64,000 bases of DNA. Origin: Lepidostoma basale (lineage: Eukaryota > Arthropoda > Insecta > Trichoptera > Lepidostomatidae). The stretch spans positions 2,046,001-2,110,000 of the forward strand of contig JAHDVF020000875.1 of NCBI GenBank assembly GCA_022606425.2, given 5' to 3'. Numbering within the stretch: the stretch's first letter is position 1; each line of letters opens with the position of its first letter. The position numbers were made by a program, and so were the translations under genes. The notes under the pieces were generated by a model that worked only from the letters and a program-made list of their open reading frames with translations, was not told where the DNA came from and did not search any database. Positions 55,801 through 64,000 of the stretch are shown here, one piece after another.

Positions 55801-58800
55801 AAACATCACGCCGTCTCCCAGAAGGGGTGGGCAGAAATAATGAACCCGCACACTTTTCTTTCCTGCCATAATTCTCTCGCTTATTCAACGCTCATTCATC
55901 GTGCCATGCACGCACGTATATTTATCCGACTCCTCACATGGCGTACATTCAATATTTGATTTATTCTATCGCGCCACGTATTCCTCGGTCTTTCTATATA
56001 TTTCTATTTTCATACACATGGTTAACATATACTTTTTTACTATTCTTTCTTCATTCATTCTTTCCAGTTTTATTGTTCCATATTTTTATTACATTATTGG
56101 TGGCGATGAGGTTCGCAACCCATCACACCGCGTCTCTCGCGATGGTGAAAAGAGAAGGATTGAGTGCCGCATCGATTAAAGTGTGGCAGTCCATTCTTTC
56201 TGCCTACCCTTTCGGGGAGACGGCGTGATGGTTAGTTAGTTAGTTAGTTACAAATAAAAAAAATCATACACTGTTACTAGGCTAATGTTTGCAGAATTAT
56301 CTCTTCCACTAAATATGAATTATCAAAGTTTTATTTATTAAATAGTTAACTTTATCATTTCGTTTTCTGTAGGGTATTGGTAGGGTTTTGTGGTATGACC
56401 GTACCGGTACGGTTGCGCCTACAAATAATTTACTACCTTTTTCCCCCCAATACCGAACAATACTGACATCTCTGAACCATTTGTCACAATTGTTCCAAGT
56501 TTTTAGCGATGTAACTACAATACCGACAGATTAGGACATATTTAAATATTCCGTGACGTCATCACTCTAATTTTTATTGCCAACCTTTTAAAGTCAGTGG
56601 GGTTCGAATTGTCAGTAGGGTCGCGGCGAGTCACATCTTGCTGGAGGGTTTGATTCTATAAAATGCTGCGAAACGCCCAGTTGCATTCCACCGGCAACAC
56701 TACTGACTAGTCCAACTCGTTAGCGTCCCTGTCGCGAACCCCGGGCAATGGGATCACACTCATAACCGTGTGATCACAGCAGATAACGAGGGGATGAAAG
56801 GCGAGTTTCTGGCGCCTCCAAACCAGATCCAACCAGCTAAGGGAAGGTAACCCCGACAGAAAAGTCCACCAGAGAAGGCAACGGGAAACCACTCTGGTCA
56901 CCTTTTCCCGGGAATCACTATGGCGAATACCTTTGCTGTTGTGATCGCCAACGTTGGGGGGACCTGACATGGCACCAAAAGAAGAAGAATTTTATTTGAA
57001 AAGAAAAAGAAGATTTTGTACTTCTAATTTATCTTTTCATAAAGACGATTGCGTTACATAAATGAATGATCTGTTCAGACAAACCGATGATTGACTATTT
57101 ATGAAAAAAGCGCTAATTTTTTCTCTCTAAATACCTGAATATCGATATTTTGTAGTATTTTTTGAGGTATGAATTTTAGGTGCTTTTTGAAGTGCAGTAT
57201 AATTGAGAAAGATCTTCGAGGCAATGGTTTAAAAATAAGAATATTACATATTCGTATGTCAGTAAGTTAGTGTTTTTTTTTTAAATAACTCACCCTATTC
57301 CCAAGACTGAATGTACCGAAGGAAGGATCATCGAGAGAAGCATGCAGATTCCGTCAAAGAAAGTTCCAGAAAATAGTCCCAGAGCTATCTTTTTAAAAAT
57401 GTTATCATTGTCTTCGAACGATGTTTTCACTTTAAGACCCAGAATCCCAGATACTGCTACGTCAGTCAAATACTTGGAACCGAGCTGAAAATATAAATTA
57501 AATAAATATGTGGTTTTTACCCCTCATTATTTGGTAAATCGAAAAAGCAAATTAGCAACATTCATTTTATTCCATGAGGTGCAATTTTCAAAAGTACAAA
57601 TTCCGCATTAAGTAATTATCTTTTACAATATAATTTCCTTTTTTGTATATACTTTGTATACAACACTCACTTTTTAAACAAATTAAAATTAAATATCAAA
57701 CATGTTTCGGACTACCCTGTCCTTCCTAATTTATAGAGATTTAAAGTATTATAAAATTGTTTACAAATATGGTCCGTTTTGGTAGATGTTATAAAGATTT
57801 GAATTTACAACGTACTCGTATATAAAAAAAAGAAAAATCTAAAACATCTACAACACAAAGTATGACGAACATAGAAGAAATTATCTTTTAGGTGTTTCGG
57901 GAAGTTCGGTCCGTTTAACAACAGGGGGCTCGTCCTACTTCAAGTATTTAAATCTGAAAAACTAGATATTCTCCTAACTCAAGAGTATTTGTCTTCTGAA
58001 AGACGTCGAACTCCGAAGCGATCATGTTCAGTAGTTTTATTGCTCTCCCCGCCAGCATCACCAGAGGCAGGTTGGTTCTGCATGCTGGTAGATAAAACGG
58101 TCTGATAAGAAATTCCCTGATAAGTCTGAAGAAAGAGGTAAGTGTGCACCCATCCCTCCTTATCTACAAACTATCATTCCCCAGTATGCCCAAAAGGAAT
58201 GAAGTGGCAAGATGTCCAGTAATTTGATTGCTCTCCCCACCGTCATTACCAGAGGATAGTATTACTTATGTGGTAATACCTCTTTAACTTCTAGCGGTTC
58301 TTGCGGCATTTCCTTGATGTGGTTGTTCAGATAGGCCACCATTCCTTCTGCCTTCTCCATCATTATAGGGTACAGGGTCTTCAGCTTGCTGGGCGTCATT
58401 AAGGAAGACCACTGCGTCCTCTTCTTCTTCCACTCCTCTCCCGTTAGGAAGAATGGGTTTATTAGCATCAGTTTATCTTTTTTGGGATTTAGCTACAATA
58501 CAAAAAGATAATTTTGGTTTAAAGGCATATCATCTTCACGGTAACATCATAATTATAATATATAAGATTAAGAAACGTATTAAAACCTAAATAACTTTTT
58601 AAAAATGTATTTCACACAATGCTTTTTTTCCCTTGAATACAACGGGTCGATTGAACCCAATTACTGTATACAATTTATTATTTTAGCTATAGTCACATGA
58701 ATTCTATACCAGACCAAAGACAGTGTGACAATCACACTGCCATCGCCAGGAATCGAACCCGGAACCTTCGGTATGGAAGTCAGAGCTCTTACCACTCTGC

Positions 58801-61800
58801 CACGAAGGTCGACAAAAGGTTTTTTATAACTGACGACCTTCGTGGCAGAGTGGTAAGAGCTCTGATTCCCATTCCGAAGGTTCTGGGTTCGATTCCCGGC
58901 GATGGCAGTGTGATTGTCACATTGTCTTTGGTCTGGCGTAGTATTCACGTGACAATAAAATGGCGATAGATTGGCTACCTGTCACATGTCACGAGAATCA
59001 ATATATCAGCTTAAAAAAAATGTATGCTGTAATTGGGTTCAAGCAACCTGTCGTATACGTAAAAAAAAAAAAATAATAATAATGGATCGTAGTAGAGTGG
59101 TGTTTCACCACCTTGTTCGAAGTAATTATTTTAATGACTTTTTATTTATTTTGAATTTATTGAAATTCCCTGTGCAACGGGAAAAACTGCTTTAATTTTT
59201 TATTCGAATAATTTGTGGAAAAGATTGTATTTTCACAACGCTATTATGCACTCTTTGCAAACATGTTTCGGACCACAGGTGCCCTTCCTCAGTGTAGAAA
59301 TGTTAATAATAAAATGAGACAAAACCGTTACTTATAAGTATATAATACTAAATGAAAAATTAATGAGGGGAAGAAATTTAGATTGGATTATGGGACAAAG
59401 GGAACAAATCAATTATTGGACAAAAAACTCGCATATTTCACAACATCTAAAAGATCTCCATTGGCTCAAGTGTCCTGAAAGAATCCAGTATAAACTATGC
59501 TGGACGGTTTTTAAAGCGCTTCACGGAATGGCACCAGCCTATATATCTGAACTTTGTGTTGCTGATAGCCCTAACTTGCGGCAATCTACGCTTCGATCAG
59601 CAAACTCCTCGGCAATAGGCAGATTAGTTGAGCCAAAGCGCAACCCCCGGACAAATTTCGGAGATCGGGCCTTCGCAGTGGCAGGCCCGTCCGCCTGGAA
59701 TATGCTTCCTGCACGCCTCAGATGCATTGACAATCCGACAGACTTTAAATCTCACCTAAAACCAACCTTTTCAAAATATCCCATAAAATGTAAACAACGG
59801 TTATCTGATAACGGTGATCTCACGACTAAAAACATTGTCAAAGCGCCCTTGAGGTGAGCTATTCACGAAAACGGCGCTATACAAATTAGCCTAATTATTA
59901 TTATTATTATTATTGAAGTTAGGTATAGGTGTTTTTATTAGAGGTTCTCTAATCTAGACAGAAAAACCTTCGATAGCAGTTCAGGCCCTATACTGTTCGG
60001 TTTTAAGTAAGAGGGGGTGTAGCCGTCAGGGAAAGGTTCGTCAGTTCCTACTTACTTAAAACCGAAAAGTATAGGGCCAAACCTGGACAGACGCCATTAC
60101 CACTATCCAGTCAGCGTGTTAAAGCTATTGTATCAAAAATAAAAATAGCCATGACATTGCCCAAGCTGCGATAGGAGAGGAACAAAAAGAAGAAGTAGAC
60201 ACATCATTTAAAAACAAATGTAATTTCTTGAATGCGACGTAAAATAGTTCAAATCATTTATGCGTTAAAGTTATTGAAGCTCATTATCGTAATAAAAATA
60301 TGGCGTCTAATATGGTGAGGCAGCATTTTGTAATCGCGTTCATCGTACAGATTGGTATTCCAAGGTCAAACTGATCAAATGCTCTTAGCCAATTGGAAAT
60401 CAGATTGATGCTCACCATCTAATGCAATTGATGTCCCGTAAACAGGGGTGCGATACAATTATTACTGAAACGTCAAATTATGCAAAATAAAGCTTCGATT
60501 CCAAATTCAAAAAACTATTTGAATTTATTTATTCCCTGTCTCCCCGAAGGGGCAGGCAGAAAGAATGGACTGCTCCACATTTCATTCCTGACATATTTCT
60601 TCTCTCGATTCCTCAACATTCATACTTCGTGTCATGTACGCGCGTCGATTTCTCTGACTCTTCAAATGGCCGACATTCAATATTTGATTTATTTGATCGT
60701 GCCACGTTTTCCTCAGTCTTCCTCTAATCCTATTTCCATTAACATCGTTAACATCATTTTTTTACATACACAGAGTATTCACACATTCGTCTAAGAGATC
60801 TCATTTCTACTGCATTGATTCTACTTTAATCATTCTTTTGCCAGTTCAATACTTCGCTTCCATACATAAGGGTTGATACAAGAACATCATTGTGGCACTG
60901 CCATTTTAGCTTTAACAAGGTATAATGATAAGGATAATGCCTCAGCTAGGTCAAATATGTCATTCATATAAAATATAATAAAACTTCTAGAAAACAGACG
61001 TTTTCAGTCCTATTAATTATTTAATTAGGAGGTTCATATTTTTGTTCAAGAAACAATAAATTTGTTTTGTGATTTTAGTCTTTGCGTGTTTTTTTAGCCT
61101 ATTAAAATATACCTTGGAATATTAGAAATAATATTGTAAATGTTTTAATTAAAAACATTTGCCTGCATGTCGTTCTTCGCAAAGTGGGTCCAGTCCTTCA
61201 CCAGCACAGCCTTGATGAGGTCCAGATCCCTGATGATAATGGTGGGGTTGATGAATTTGTAGAATCCCACGTAGGCGGCATTTGAATATTTCCTGGGAAT
61301 ATTTAAAAAACAAAATGGATTTATATAAATAAATAAAAACTAACTAACCATCACGCCGTCTCCCCGAAAAGGTAGGCAGAAAGAATGGACGGTCACGCTT
61401 TAACCGATGTGGCACTCCATCCTTCTCTTTTCGCCCCGCGGGAGACGCGGTGTGATGGGTTGCGAACCTCATCGCCACCAATAGGCATCTCCCGCGCACA
61501 CTTCGATCGTCCAACATCCACAAAATAAATCTTCTTCTTCTTCTTCTTTTAATAGATCTGACGATCTGTGACACAGAAATCATATGTCGTCGGATGATGA
61601 GATCCAGCTGTCCCTCCATCTCTTAGGCGGTCTTCCAGGTGGGCGGTGTCCGGAAGGGATTTCATGAGCAGCTGTATATGCGAGTCAGTCACCATCCATT
61701 CGGGCTACATGGTCCCTCCAGTATCTTCTTCTGGATCTACTCCACTGAACGATATCCTCTATTTCGCAAGTTTTTCTAATGTCTACGTTGCGGACACGAT

Positions 61801-63701
61801 CTCGGAGGGTTTTAACAGTAATTGATCTTAGGACCTTAATCTCCGATGTTCTTAGTAGTCCCTTGGTTCGCACAGTGTCAGCCCGCGTCTCTACAGCGTA
61901 CGTCATGATAGGTCGCACGCATGTTTTATAGATTCTAATCATAAAATAAATCTAAAACAAATAATATAAAATAAAAATATTTATATAAAATTAATACGAA
62001 AATAACTTATTAATGTGTCTGTGTTCTAGAAGTTATAATATATTTAATAGAGATGACTTATTTCTCCTTGCTTAGGCATTAGCCTTGCTAAGACCCATTT
62101 GACATTTGATAATGTCTTAGCAAGGCGAAACATGTCATTTATATAAAATATAATACAACTTCTAGGAAACAGACGTTTTCATTCGTATTAATTAGTTAAT
62201 ATGGAGTTTTACATCATAGTTCAAGAAACATTATGTTATATTATTTTAATTGCCATATGCCTGTTTGCCATATAATGTCTAGTTTATGACTCGTGCGTGT
62301 ATGACTCGTTGTATGAATGTGGAGGAAGCTAGAGAGGTGTGCCAGGACAGAGTAGTGTTGCGGTCCATTCTCTCTGCCTACGCCTGCGGAGAAACGGCGT
62401 GATGGTTTGTTTGTTTTATTTGCCATATAATGTCTAGTTTTACAATAATTAGTAACAAAAATATGAGATAACTGGAGAATATTAAATATTAAAGTGCTGT
62501 CCCTGGACATTTAAAAAAATATTATTTCATGAATTATAATTCAAAGCTCCGTATTAAATAATTATTAAGAGTTAAAAATTATTAAGAGTTAATTATTTAA
62601 AACAAACAAACCATCACGCCGTTTCTCCGCAGGGGTAGGCAGAGAGAATGGACCGCCACACTACTCTATCCTGACATGCCTTTCTAGCTTCCTCCACATT
62701 CATACAGCGAGTCGCACGTCGATTCGTCCGGCTTCTGACAAGACCAACCTTTAAAATATGATTAATTATTAAATATTTTTATTATTTATTATTTTATTTA
62801 TTTTACAAACATACAAAATTTTATTGTATTCCCATGAGTAGATTACTCATTATGTTACATATTAAGGTTGCTGTATTTTGTTATAAATTATAATATTTTT
62901 GATTTGTTCAAAACATTCATAAATGTGTGAAACCTTTGAAACGGGTTGATTAAAATTAACTAAAAAATGGTAAAGCCATTGTTTTAATTGATTAAAAAAA
63001 TCGATATTGTAGCATACCACTATGTTACGTTTATCAAAATAACAATAATAATAATTTATGAGAGTCATTAATAAAAATTAAACATCGTGTTTTTACGAAA
63101 TAAAATTAAAATATTACTATAATTTTCTATATAAAATTCCATAATGGCGATTTTTTCATGGATTAATAAAACACTGTATTTTTCTAGTTCATATCGTTCT
63201 CCCTGTGATGAACGTGTAGAGAAAAAATAAACTCAAAATTTGAAAAGATGTTTTTTCATTCATAAAAAATAGTCATTTTTATTTTAATACTACGTTGACA
63301 AGATGATAAAAAAAATTACTTAAAAACATTTCATATTTAGAATTTTTCATATACTCGTACACGGTGTTTGTGAAAAAATAGATTTAATCACCCTCTTAGG
63401 TACCTATATTAAAAACTTTTTCAATTGACAATATATTATCCATAAAAAAATACAATAAAATGGAATGTCATGCTATAATTTTTATCACATAATAATGTTA
63501 AAATAATTGTACTTACTTATAAAGCTCCTCGTAAGCGATTCCTATGTGTTTCTTTTGTTGTATCACTTCCTTAAGATTTCCAAAGAAAAACGTTGGTTTA
63601 TTATGGGGCACTCCATGCTTCATCCAATAGTCGTTATTCCACGAAAAATACAAGTAAAAGATGGCCACAAAAGCCACAGACAGTCCCAATAGAACTATCA
63701 T
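40895..63701 (-). CDS. CYP6-like microsomal cytochrome P450, complete, 9 exons
   Basis: Exons in transcript order: 63701-63517, 61292-61163, 58492-58280, 57484-57294, 55219-55092, 54209-54118, 47426-47300, 46401-46141, 41067-40895. Phases close to give 499 residues, the usual size. There is an N-terminal membrane anchor (about 3-20, LLGLSVAFVAIFYLYF), then YWMKHGVPHNKPTFFFGNL. Landmarks: C-helix WKKKR (126-130); I-helix ETIETSS (298-304; Thr302 kept but the usual A-G pair absent); ExxR as ESMR (356-359; the Glu codon is split by an intron); FDPERF (415-420); heme loop PFGEGPRACIG with Cys441. The introns after exons 2 and 8 use GC donors. CYP3-clan P450s oxidise xenobiotics or hormones at the ER; the substrate here is unknown. 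Family naming needs alignment. The introns are swollen by transposons. Confidence 0.92.
41397..41437 (+). ncRNA. hammerhead-like motif, best-formed copy (P450 intron 8)
   Basis: TATCA (stem I), CTGATGA (41402-41408), A, GGAC/GTCC hairpin with CGGTT loop, GAAAC (41423-41427), ATGTC, TGATA (stem I). All catalytic-core bases are present. There is one extra A between the core and stem II. Stem III would be the self-complementary ACATGT, needing dimerisation, with cleavage expected after GTC. The plus orientation is opposite to the P450. Confidence 0.5.
41600..44850 (-). mobile_element. internally deleted R1/I-like non-LTR retrotransposon (P450 intron 8)
   Basis: On minus, ORF1 starts near 44813 (MEATVASIPNLDPTY) and ends with a zinc knuckle CFKCIGFVHTTHKC; a second knuckle has lost its first Cys. 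ORF2 starts near 43522 (MTTNVLIDKRQLRG). An APE-type endonuclease domain follows (QWNLGRSKATLEEVL, LLLQEPYTG), and at about 43080 it jumps straight to the RT thumb (LVDNICRKAAAVTNKLIRAA). The fingers and palm are therefore deleted. RNase H follows (FTDGSLLNGKV, FQAELFAI, LSDCKSGI, QADEAAREA; D-E-D-D visible). A RepB copy is inserted in ORF1 at 43893-44126. Frames are otherwise broken in places. Confidence 0.88.
43893..44126 (+). mobile_element. RepB LINE 3' end nested in the R1-like element
   Basis: Reads [18 protein letters not shown] to SAYPCGETA and a stop, then a TTTGTTTGTTGTTG tail. TTTATCATTGCCAAT occurs on both sides (about 43881 and 44133), indicating a target duplication of about 15 bp. 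Confidence 0.9.
45395..45600. repeat. fold-back repeat with GAAACATGTC end (P450 intron 8)
   Basis: GGAAATCGAAAATAACTTTG and its inverted form around 45515 are arms separated by about 8 bp. GCGAAACATGTCATT follows at about 45555. The left flank, CTAAGGCATTAACACC, is shared with 52220. No clear CTGANGA core is seen. Confidence 0.55.
45690..46085 (-). mobile_element. RepB LINE 3' fragment
   Basis: The inverted tail lacks the terminal GTTA repeats, and frames are broken. It ends 55 bp before P450 exon 8. Confidence 0.8.
46440..46712 (+). mobile_element. RepB LINE, more 5' segment (P450 intron 7)
   Basis: Encodes VIEFTYLGSMFTRDVKIEID, then NKVNGALKITTAYRYISIE and PMYGSEVWIG, the RT thumb region just upstream of the usual RepB fragments. 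It stops where a RepE tail begins. Confidence 0.8.
46713..47135 (+). mobile_element. RepE LINE C-terminus (P450 intron 7)
   Basis: An open frame of 106 codons: MLRIPWTDRVSNADVLQRAR, KVSYLGHVLRGEKYHLLRL, LSWLRNIKEWTG, FAAVIANVRET and a stop, then a GCACCGAAAGAAGAAGA tail. Other pieces are at 28737-29300 and 56900-56990. Confidence 0.85.
47690..47990 (+). mobile_element. RepF LINE C-terminus (P450 intron 6)
   Basis: An open frame of 80 codons: RRTRWIGHVIRQGGLLHAIM, SRGRPRREYLEDLLVDV, NREEWKRIIEEIAANQ and a stop, then a GAGAGAGAG end. Single copy in this window. Confidence 0.8.
48061..48160. repeat. piggyBac-like terminal fragment (P450 intron 6)
   Basis: TTTAACCTTTAGACGCCCAG is followed by the palindrome GTCCCGTATGGGAC and a diverged second GGTCCCATATAGAACC. 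Such repeats occur near piggyBac ends. The partner end was not found. Confidence 0.4.
48287..48480 (+). mobile_element. tRNA-derived SINE variant (P450 intron 6)
   Basis: Perfect box A (TGGCAGAGTGG) and box B (GGTTCGATTCC). The body differs from other copies after TGGTCTGGCGTAGTATC, continuing GTGCCATCTTGACG. This segment also occurs, inverted, at about 53000. Confidence 0.8.
49010..49570 (+). mobile_element. RepH LINE tail with an inverted RepC stub (P450 intron 6)
   Basis: 49030-49195 resembles an inverted RepC tail. From 49206 the plus strand reads EARADTVRTS, then a stop-filled copy of the 61555-61945 element ending in AAGAAGATGAAGAAG. Confidence 0.6.
49785..50284 (-). mobile_element. 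RepB LINE 3' end, long inverted copy (P450 intron 6)
   Basis: Two minus frames, [20 protein letters not shown] (50251-50063) and VKKVYVNDVNGVRSRGRPRK, are joined by a frameshift. It belongs to the subgroup whose tail reads TTTGTTTGTG. It abuts the P-element remnant. Confidence 0.9.
50340..51961 (-). mobile_element. P-element transposase with THAP domain, 3'-truncated (P450 intron 6)
   Basis: Exon 51961-51745 encodes a THAP zinc finger (MPRKCCVPGCKSNYA with C2, then KKWVSCIPRKN and CSKHFHTSD). A phase-1 GT-AG intron leads to 51529, and a long open frame runs to about 50346. In it, LLLDEIYVKP carries the first catalytic Asp and VISDNNQVNRNLF the second. The frame ends at a run of 13 A (plus strand) before the region that should hold the third acidic residue. 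The remaining protein is about 467 residues, against 750 or more for full P transposases. Intact frames imply a fairly recent arrival, but the truncation makes it inactive. THAP9-like host genes are the alternative; truncation argues against one. Confidence 0.88.
52200..52905 (+). repeat. head-to-tail repeat (about 350 bp period) with hammerhead-like motif (P450 intron 6)
   Basis: The 245-bp block from TAAGTACACGTTGATTTAAT (52290) recurs from 52641 with about 95% identity by eye. Between the copies lies GTGAAGA, a GGAG/CTCC hairpin, GAAAC (52583-52587), ATGTCG, and then TTAGTGGATTAAACAAAGCT. The last stretch is inverted relative to 52255-52290. The layout recalls the tandem terminal repeats of Penelope-like elements. 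The core C3 is G here. No protein is encoded. Confidence 0.65.
52993..53163 (+). mobile_element. SINE body without tRNA head (P450 intron 6)
   Basis: Starts at GTCAAGATGGCACTGG, continues with the SINE body and GGGTTCAAGCAACCTG, and ends with a 13-A tail. Confidence 0.75.
53640..54100 (+). mobile_element. RepA LINE 3' end abutting P450 exon 6
   Basis: MEMLGSNSLQLRRDGFLITN starts an open frame of 96 codons. The 3' end is GATTTGATTTGATTTGAT at 54083-54100, only 17 bp from the end of exon 6 (54118). The exon's donor context (GAG/GTAGCT) survives. Confidence 0.88.
54445..55015 (+). mobile_element. RepI LINE C-terminus (P450 intron 5)
   Basis: YLGTDMTEANDMHADLEHK, then several stops, RPLGRPRQRLMDNVLADLAR and KTLHGLYGHRK before an AAGTAAGTAAG end. 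About 570 bp, single copy here. Confidence 0.8.
55268..55302 (-). mobile_element. RepB terminal stub
   Basis: Only AACTAACTAACGAACTAACC and ATCACGC remain; the rest is lost. Confidence 0.5.
55395..55470. repeat. inverted copy of the 29707-29783 repeat
   Basis: GTTTACAGGACTTATGACCT and TCATTGGTTGGGTTAAGC are shared. No wider family is recognised. Confidence 0.55.
55793..56252. mobile_element. two RepB pieces facing each other (P450 intron 4)
   Basis: A minus-strand piece runs 55793-56070 (inverted terminus AACATCACGCCGTCTCCC). A plus-strand terminal piece runs 56168-56252, ending GTTAGTTAGTTAGTTA. Between them, GGCGATGAGGTTCGCAACCC recurs inverted near 61440-61480. Confidence 0.8.
56600..56992 (+). 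mobile_element. SINE-like composite of a LINE 5' head and RepE 3' tail (P450 intron 4)
   Basis: A GC-rich head contains GAGAAGGCAACGGGAAACCA, wording typical of insect LINE/SINE heads. From about 56925 it becomes the RepE tail (GCTGTTGTGATCGCCAACGT, TGACATGGCACC, AAAAGAAGAAGAA). The coding body is absent. It could be a deleted LINE or a SINE that borrows a LINE end. Confidence 0.65.
57655..57900 (-). repeat. hammerhead-family repeat, decayed (P450 intron 3)
   Basis: The minus strand reads TTAGGAAGGACAGGGTAGTC, CGAAACATGTTTGATAT. The flanks (ATATTTGTAAACAATTTTAT region, ACAACACTA) match the 41.3-41.5 kb repeat. The CTGANGA core has been lost. Confidence 0.5.
57955..58260 (-). mobile_element. 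RepA LINE fragment, degenerate (P450 intron 3)
   Basis: AAGAGTATTTGTCTTCTGAA and GCATCACCAGAGGCAGGTTG match RepA with indels. It ends less than 30 bp from exon 3. Confidence 0.65.
58622..59072. mobile_element. head-to-head inverted SINE pair (P450 intron 2)
   Basis: A minus copy (58812-58622) and a plus copy (58833-59072) meet head to head about 20 bp apart. The plus copy has perfect box A, box B (GGTTCGATTCC) and a 12-A tail. The minus copy has box B with one change (complement of GGAATCGAACC). Confidence 0.88.
59225..59300 (-). ncRNA. hammerhead-like motif (P450 intron 2)
   Basis: Minus strand: CTGAGGA (59292-59286), A, GGGC..GTCC hairpin, GAAAC (59269-59265), ATGTTTGC. Core bases are present and the GTT cleavage triplet is allowed (NUH). 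Stem I pairing is poor. It shares the P450 transcription sense. Confidence 0.4.
59363..59930 (+). mobile_element. CR1/L2-like LINE C-terminus (P450 intron 2)
   Basis: An open frame of 164 codons: LKDLHWLKCPERIQYKLCWT, VFKALHGMAPAYISELC, NFGDRAFAVAGPSAWNMLPA, FKSHLKPTFSK, to a stop at 59857. An (ATT)n tail follows at about 59898-59921. These blocks are the standard CR1/L2 RT tail. The uninterrupted frame suggests recent insertion of a 5'-truncated copy. Confidence 0.9.
59985..60085. repeat. fold-back MITE (P450 intron 2)
   Basis: GGCCCTATACTGTTCGGTTT and its inverted partner AAACCGAAAAGTATAGGGCC bracket about 50 bp. The arms extend through TAAGTAAG/CTTACTTA. Superfamily unknown. Confidence 0.7.
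60532..60905 (-). mobile_element. RepB LINE 3' end (P450 intron 2)
   Basis: The inverted tail begins CCCTGTCTCCCCGAAGGGG. The copy runs back to the MYGSEVLNWQK region. Its (GTTA)n terminus is missing. Confidence 0.85.
60915..61020 (+). repeat. decayed copy of the 62085-62170 repeat (P450 intron 2)
   Basis: ATAATGCCTCAGCTAGGTCA, AATATGTCATTCATATAAAA and AACTTCTAGAAAACAGACGT match the 62.1-kb copy. GAAACATGTC has become CAAATATGTC. Confidence 0.55.
61341..61550 (-). mobile_element. RepB stub plus unnamed tail (P450 intron 1)
   Basis: 61341-61396 is the inverted RepB end. 61405-61520 (CCGCGGGAGACGCGGTGTG, GCGAACCTCATCGCC) is inverted relative to 56095-56170. Confidence 0.65.
61555..61945 (-). 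mobile_element. RepH LINE tail, best copy (P450 intron 1)
   Basis: Minus frame of 85 codons: MIRIYKTCVRPIMTYAVETR, then SEIKVLRSITVKTLRDRVRN and RRRYWRDHVARMDGD, before a frameshift. An AAGAAGAAGAAG stretch marks the 3' side. Confidence 0.8.
62085..62175 (+). repeat. fold-back repeat with GAAACATGTC (P450 intron 1)
   Basis: GCCTTGCTAAGAC and GTCTTAGCAAGGC form perfect 13-bp arms, followed by GAAACATGTCATTTATATA. Related to 45.5 and 60.9 kb. No CTGANGA core in front. Confidence 0.6.
62284..62416 (+). mobile_element. RepB 3' terminal fragment (P450 intron 1)
   Basis: [23 protein letters not shown] end and a TTTGTTTG tail. CATATAATGTCTAGTTT occurs on both sides (62269 and 62425), a target duplication of about 17 bp. 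Confidence 0.88.
62600..62760 (-). mobile_element. RepB 3' fragment (P450 intron 1)
   Basis: AAACAAACAAACCATCACGC marks the inverted end. It is truncated after about 150 bp. Confidence 0.85.
63165..63260 (+). repeat. remnant of the 34.2-kb fold-back family (P450 intron 1)
   Basis: AAAACACTGTATTTTTCTAG, TCATATCGTTCTCCC..GATGAACGTG and GAGAAAAAATAAACTCAAA. The GAAACATGT block is deleted. Confidence 0.55.
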
Positions 63702-63860
63702 TTTCTGGTGTTGTATATTAAATTAAACAATAATATTAAATAACTGCGACCAATGTCACTATGTGTCTATTAGGGTGCTTGGTAACTACTGGTAAAAATA
63801 TGATAGTTCATCATCTGATGTGTGGCTGCATACACCAATCGCCGGCTACTTGCTTGCGAT

Positions 63861-63868
63861 TTATATAA
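63861..63868 (-). promoter_or_regulatory. candidate TATA box of the P450
   Basis: TATATAAA on minus, about 160 nt upstream of the P450 ATG, is the strongest TATA-like element in the flank. No TCAGT initiator sits at the expected spacing, so this is tentative. Confidence 0.3.
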
Positions 63869-64000
63869 ATGTACAAATCACCATTTGTATGTTACGTAAG
63901 TTGGTACCATCCGGGCTTGGTTTCATTGTACGTACGTAGGTGCAAAATACGCAAATTGTGATCTATAAATATGACATACCTACCCACAATTTAAACTTAC

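Noticed and set aside
1..64000. CRISPR array, prokaryotic operon or integrated phage
   Set aside because: All coding regions are spliced eukaryotic genes or eukaryotic transposons. The tandem repeats lack spacer structure.

Overview
This is an insect nuclear genome window. It is AT-rich, with small coding exons scattered through introns packed with non-LTR retrotransposon tails, SINEs and small DNA transposons. Both the gene set and the CYP6-like P450 point to an insect. I could not resolve the order from the sequence alone.

Four host genes can be rebuilt exon by exon with consistent splice phases. (1) A DBH-like copper monooxygenase (MOXD1 homologue), plus strand, 3165-17738: ten exons, 631 residues, with a signal-peptide exon and a candidate TATA/initiator promoter just upstream. 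(2) An AIP-type FKBP/TPR co-chaperone, plus strand, 20105-26560: six exons, 323 residues. (3) A TRMT2A-type tRNA uracil-5 methyltransferase, minus strand, 39149-29828: ten exons, 585 residues, with a possible alternative last exon at 28596-28456. (4) A CYP6-like microsomal cytochrome P450, minus strand, 63701-40895: nine exons, 499 residues spread over 22.8 kb. MOXD1 and AIP lie in tandem. AIP and TRMT2A converge. The P450 lies upstream of TRMT2A on the same strand. No shared pathway links them, so this is an ordinary mixed neighbourhood.

The rest is mobile DNA. I label the recurrent families as follows. RepA: LINE tail with a (TTTGA)n end. RepB: LINE tail ending in (GTTA)n, about 27 segments. 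RepC: RTE/BovB-like LINE. RepD, RepE, RepF, RepH and RepI: other LINE C-terminal tails. There are also a tRNA-derived SINE; an internally deleted R1-like retrotransposon with zinc knuckle, endonuclease and RNase H; a CR1/L2-like tail; a THAP-bearing P-element transposase truncated before its last catalytic residue; a mariner fragment and a 542-bp mariner-derived MITE; an 810-bp hAT-like element with perfect 8-bp target duplications; a TTAA-flanked piggyBac-like MITE in three copies; and several fold-back elements.

The most intriguing signal is a set of short motifs found in several otherwise different repeats on both strands. They combine a CTGANGA core, a small hairpin and GAAACATGT(C), and resemble the small, dimer-forming hammerhead ribozymes of Penelope-like elements. 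One sits in a roughly 350-bp head-to-tail repeat at 52.3-52.9 kb, and two have near-identical structures at 33.2 and 41.4 kb.
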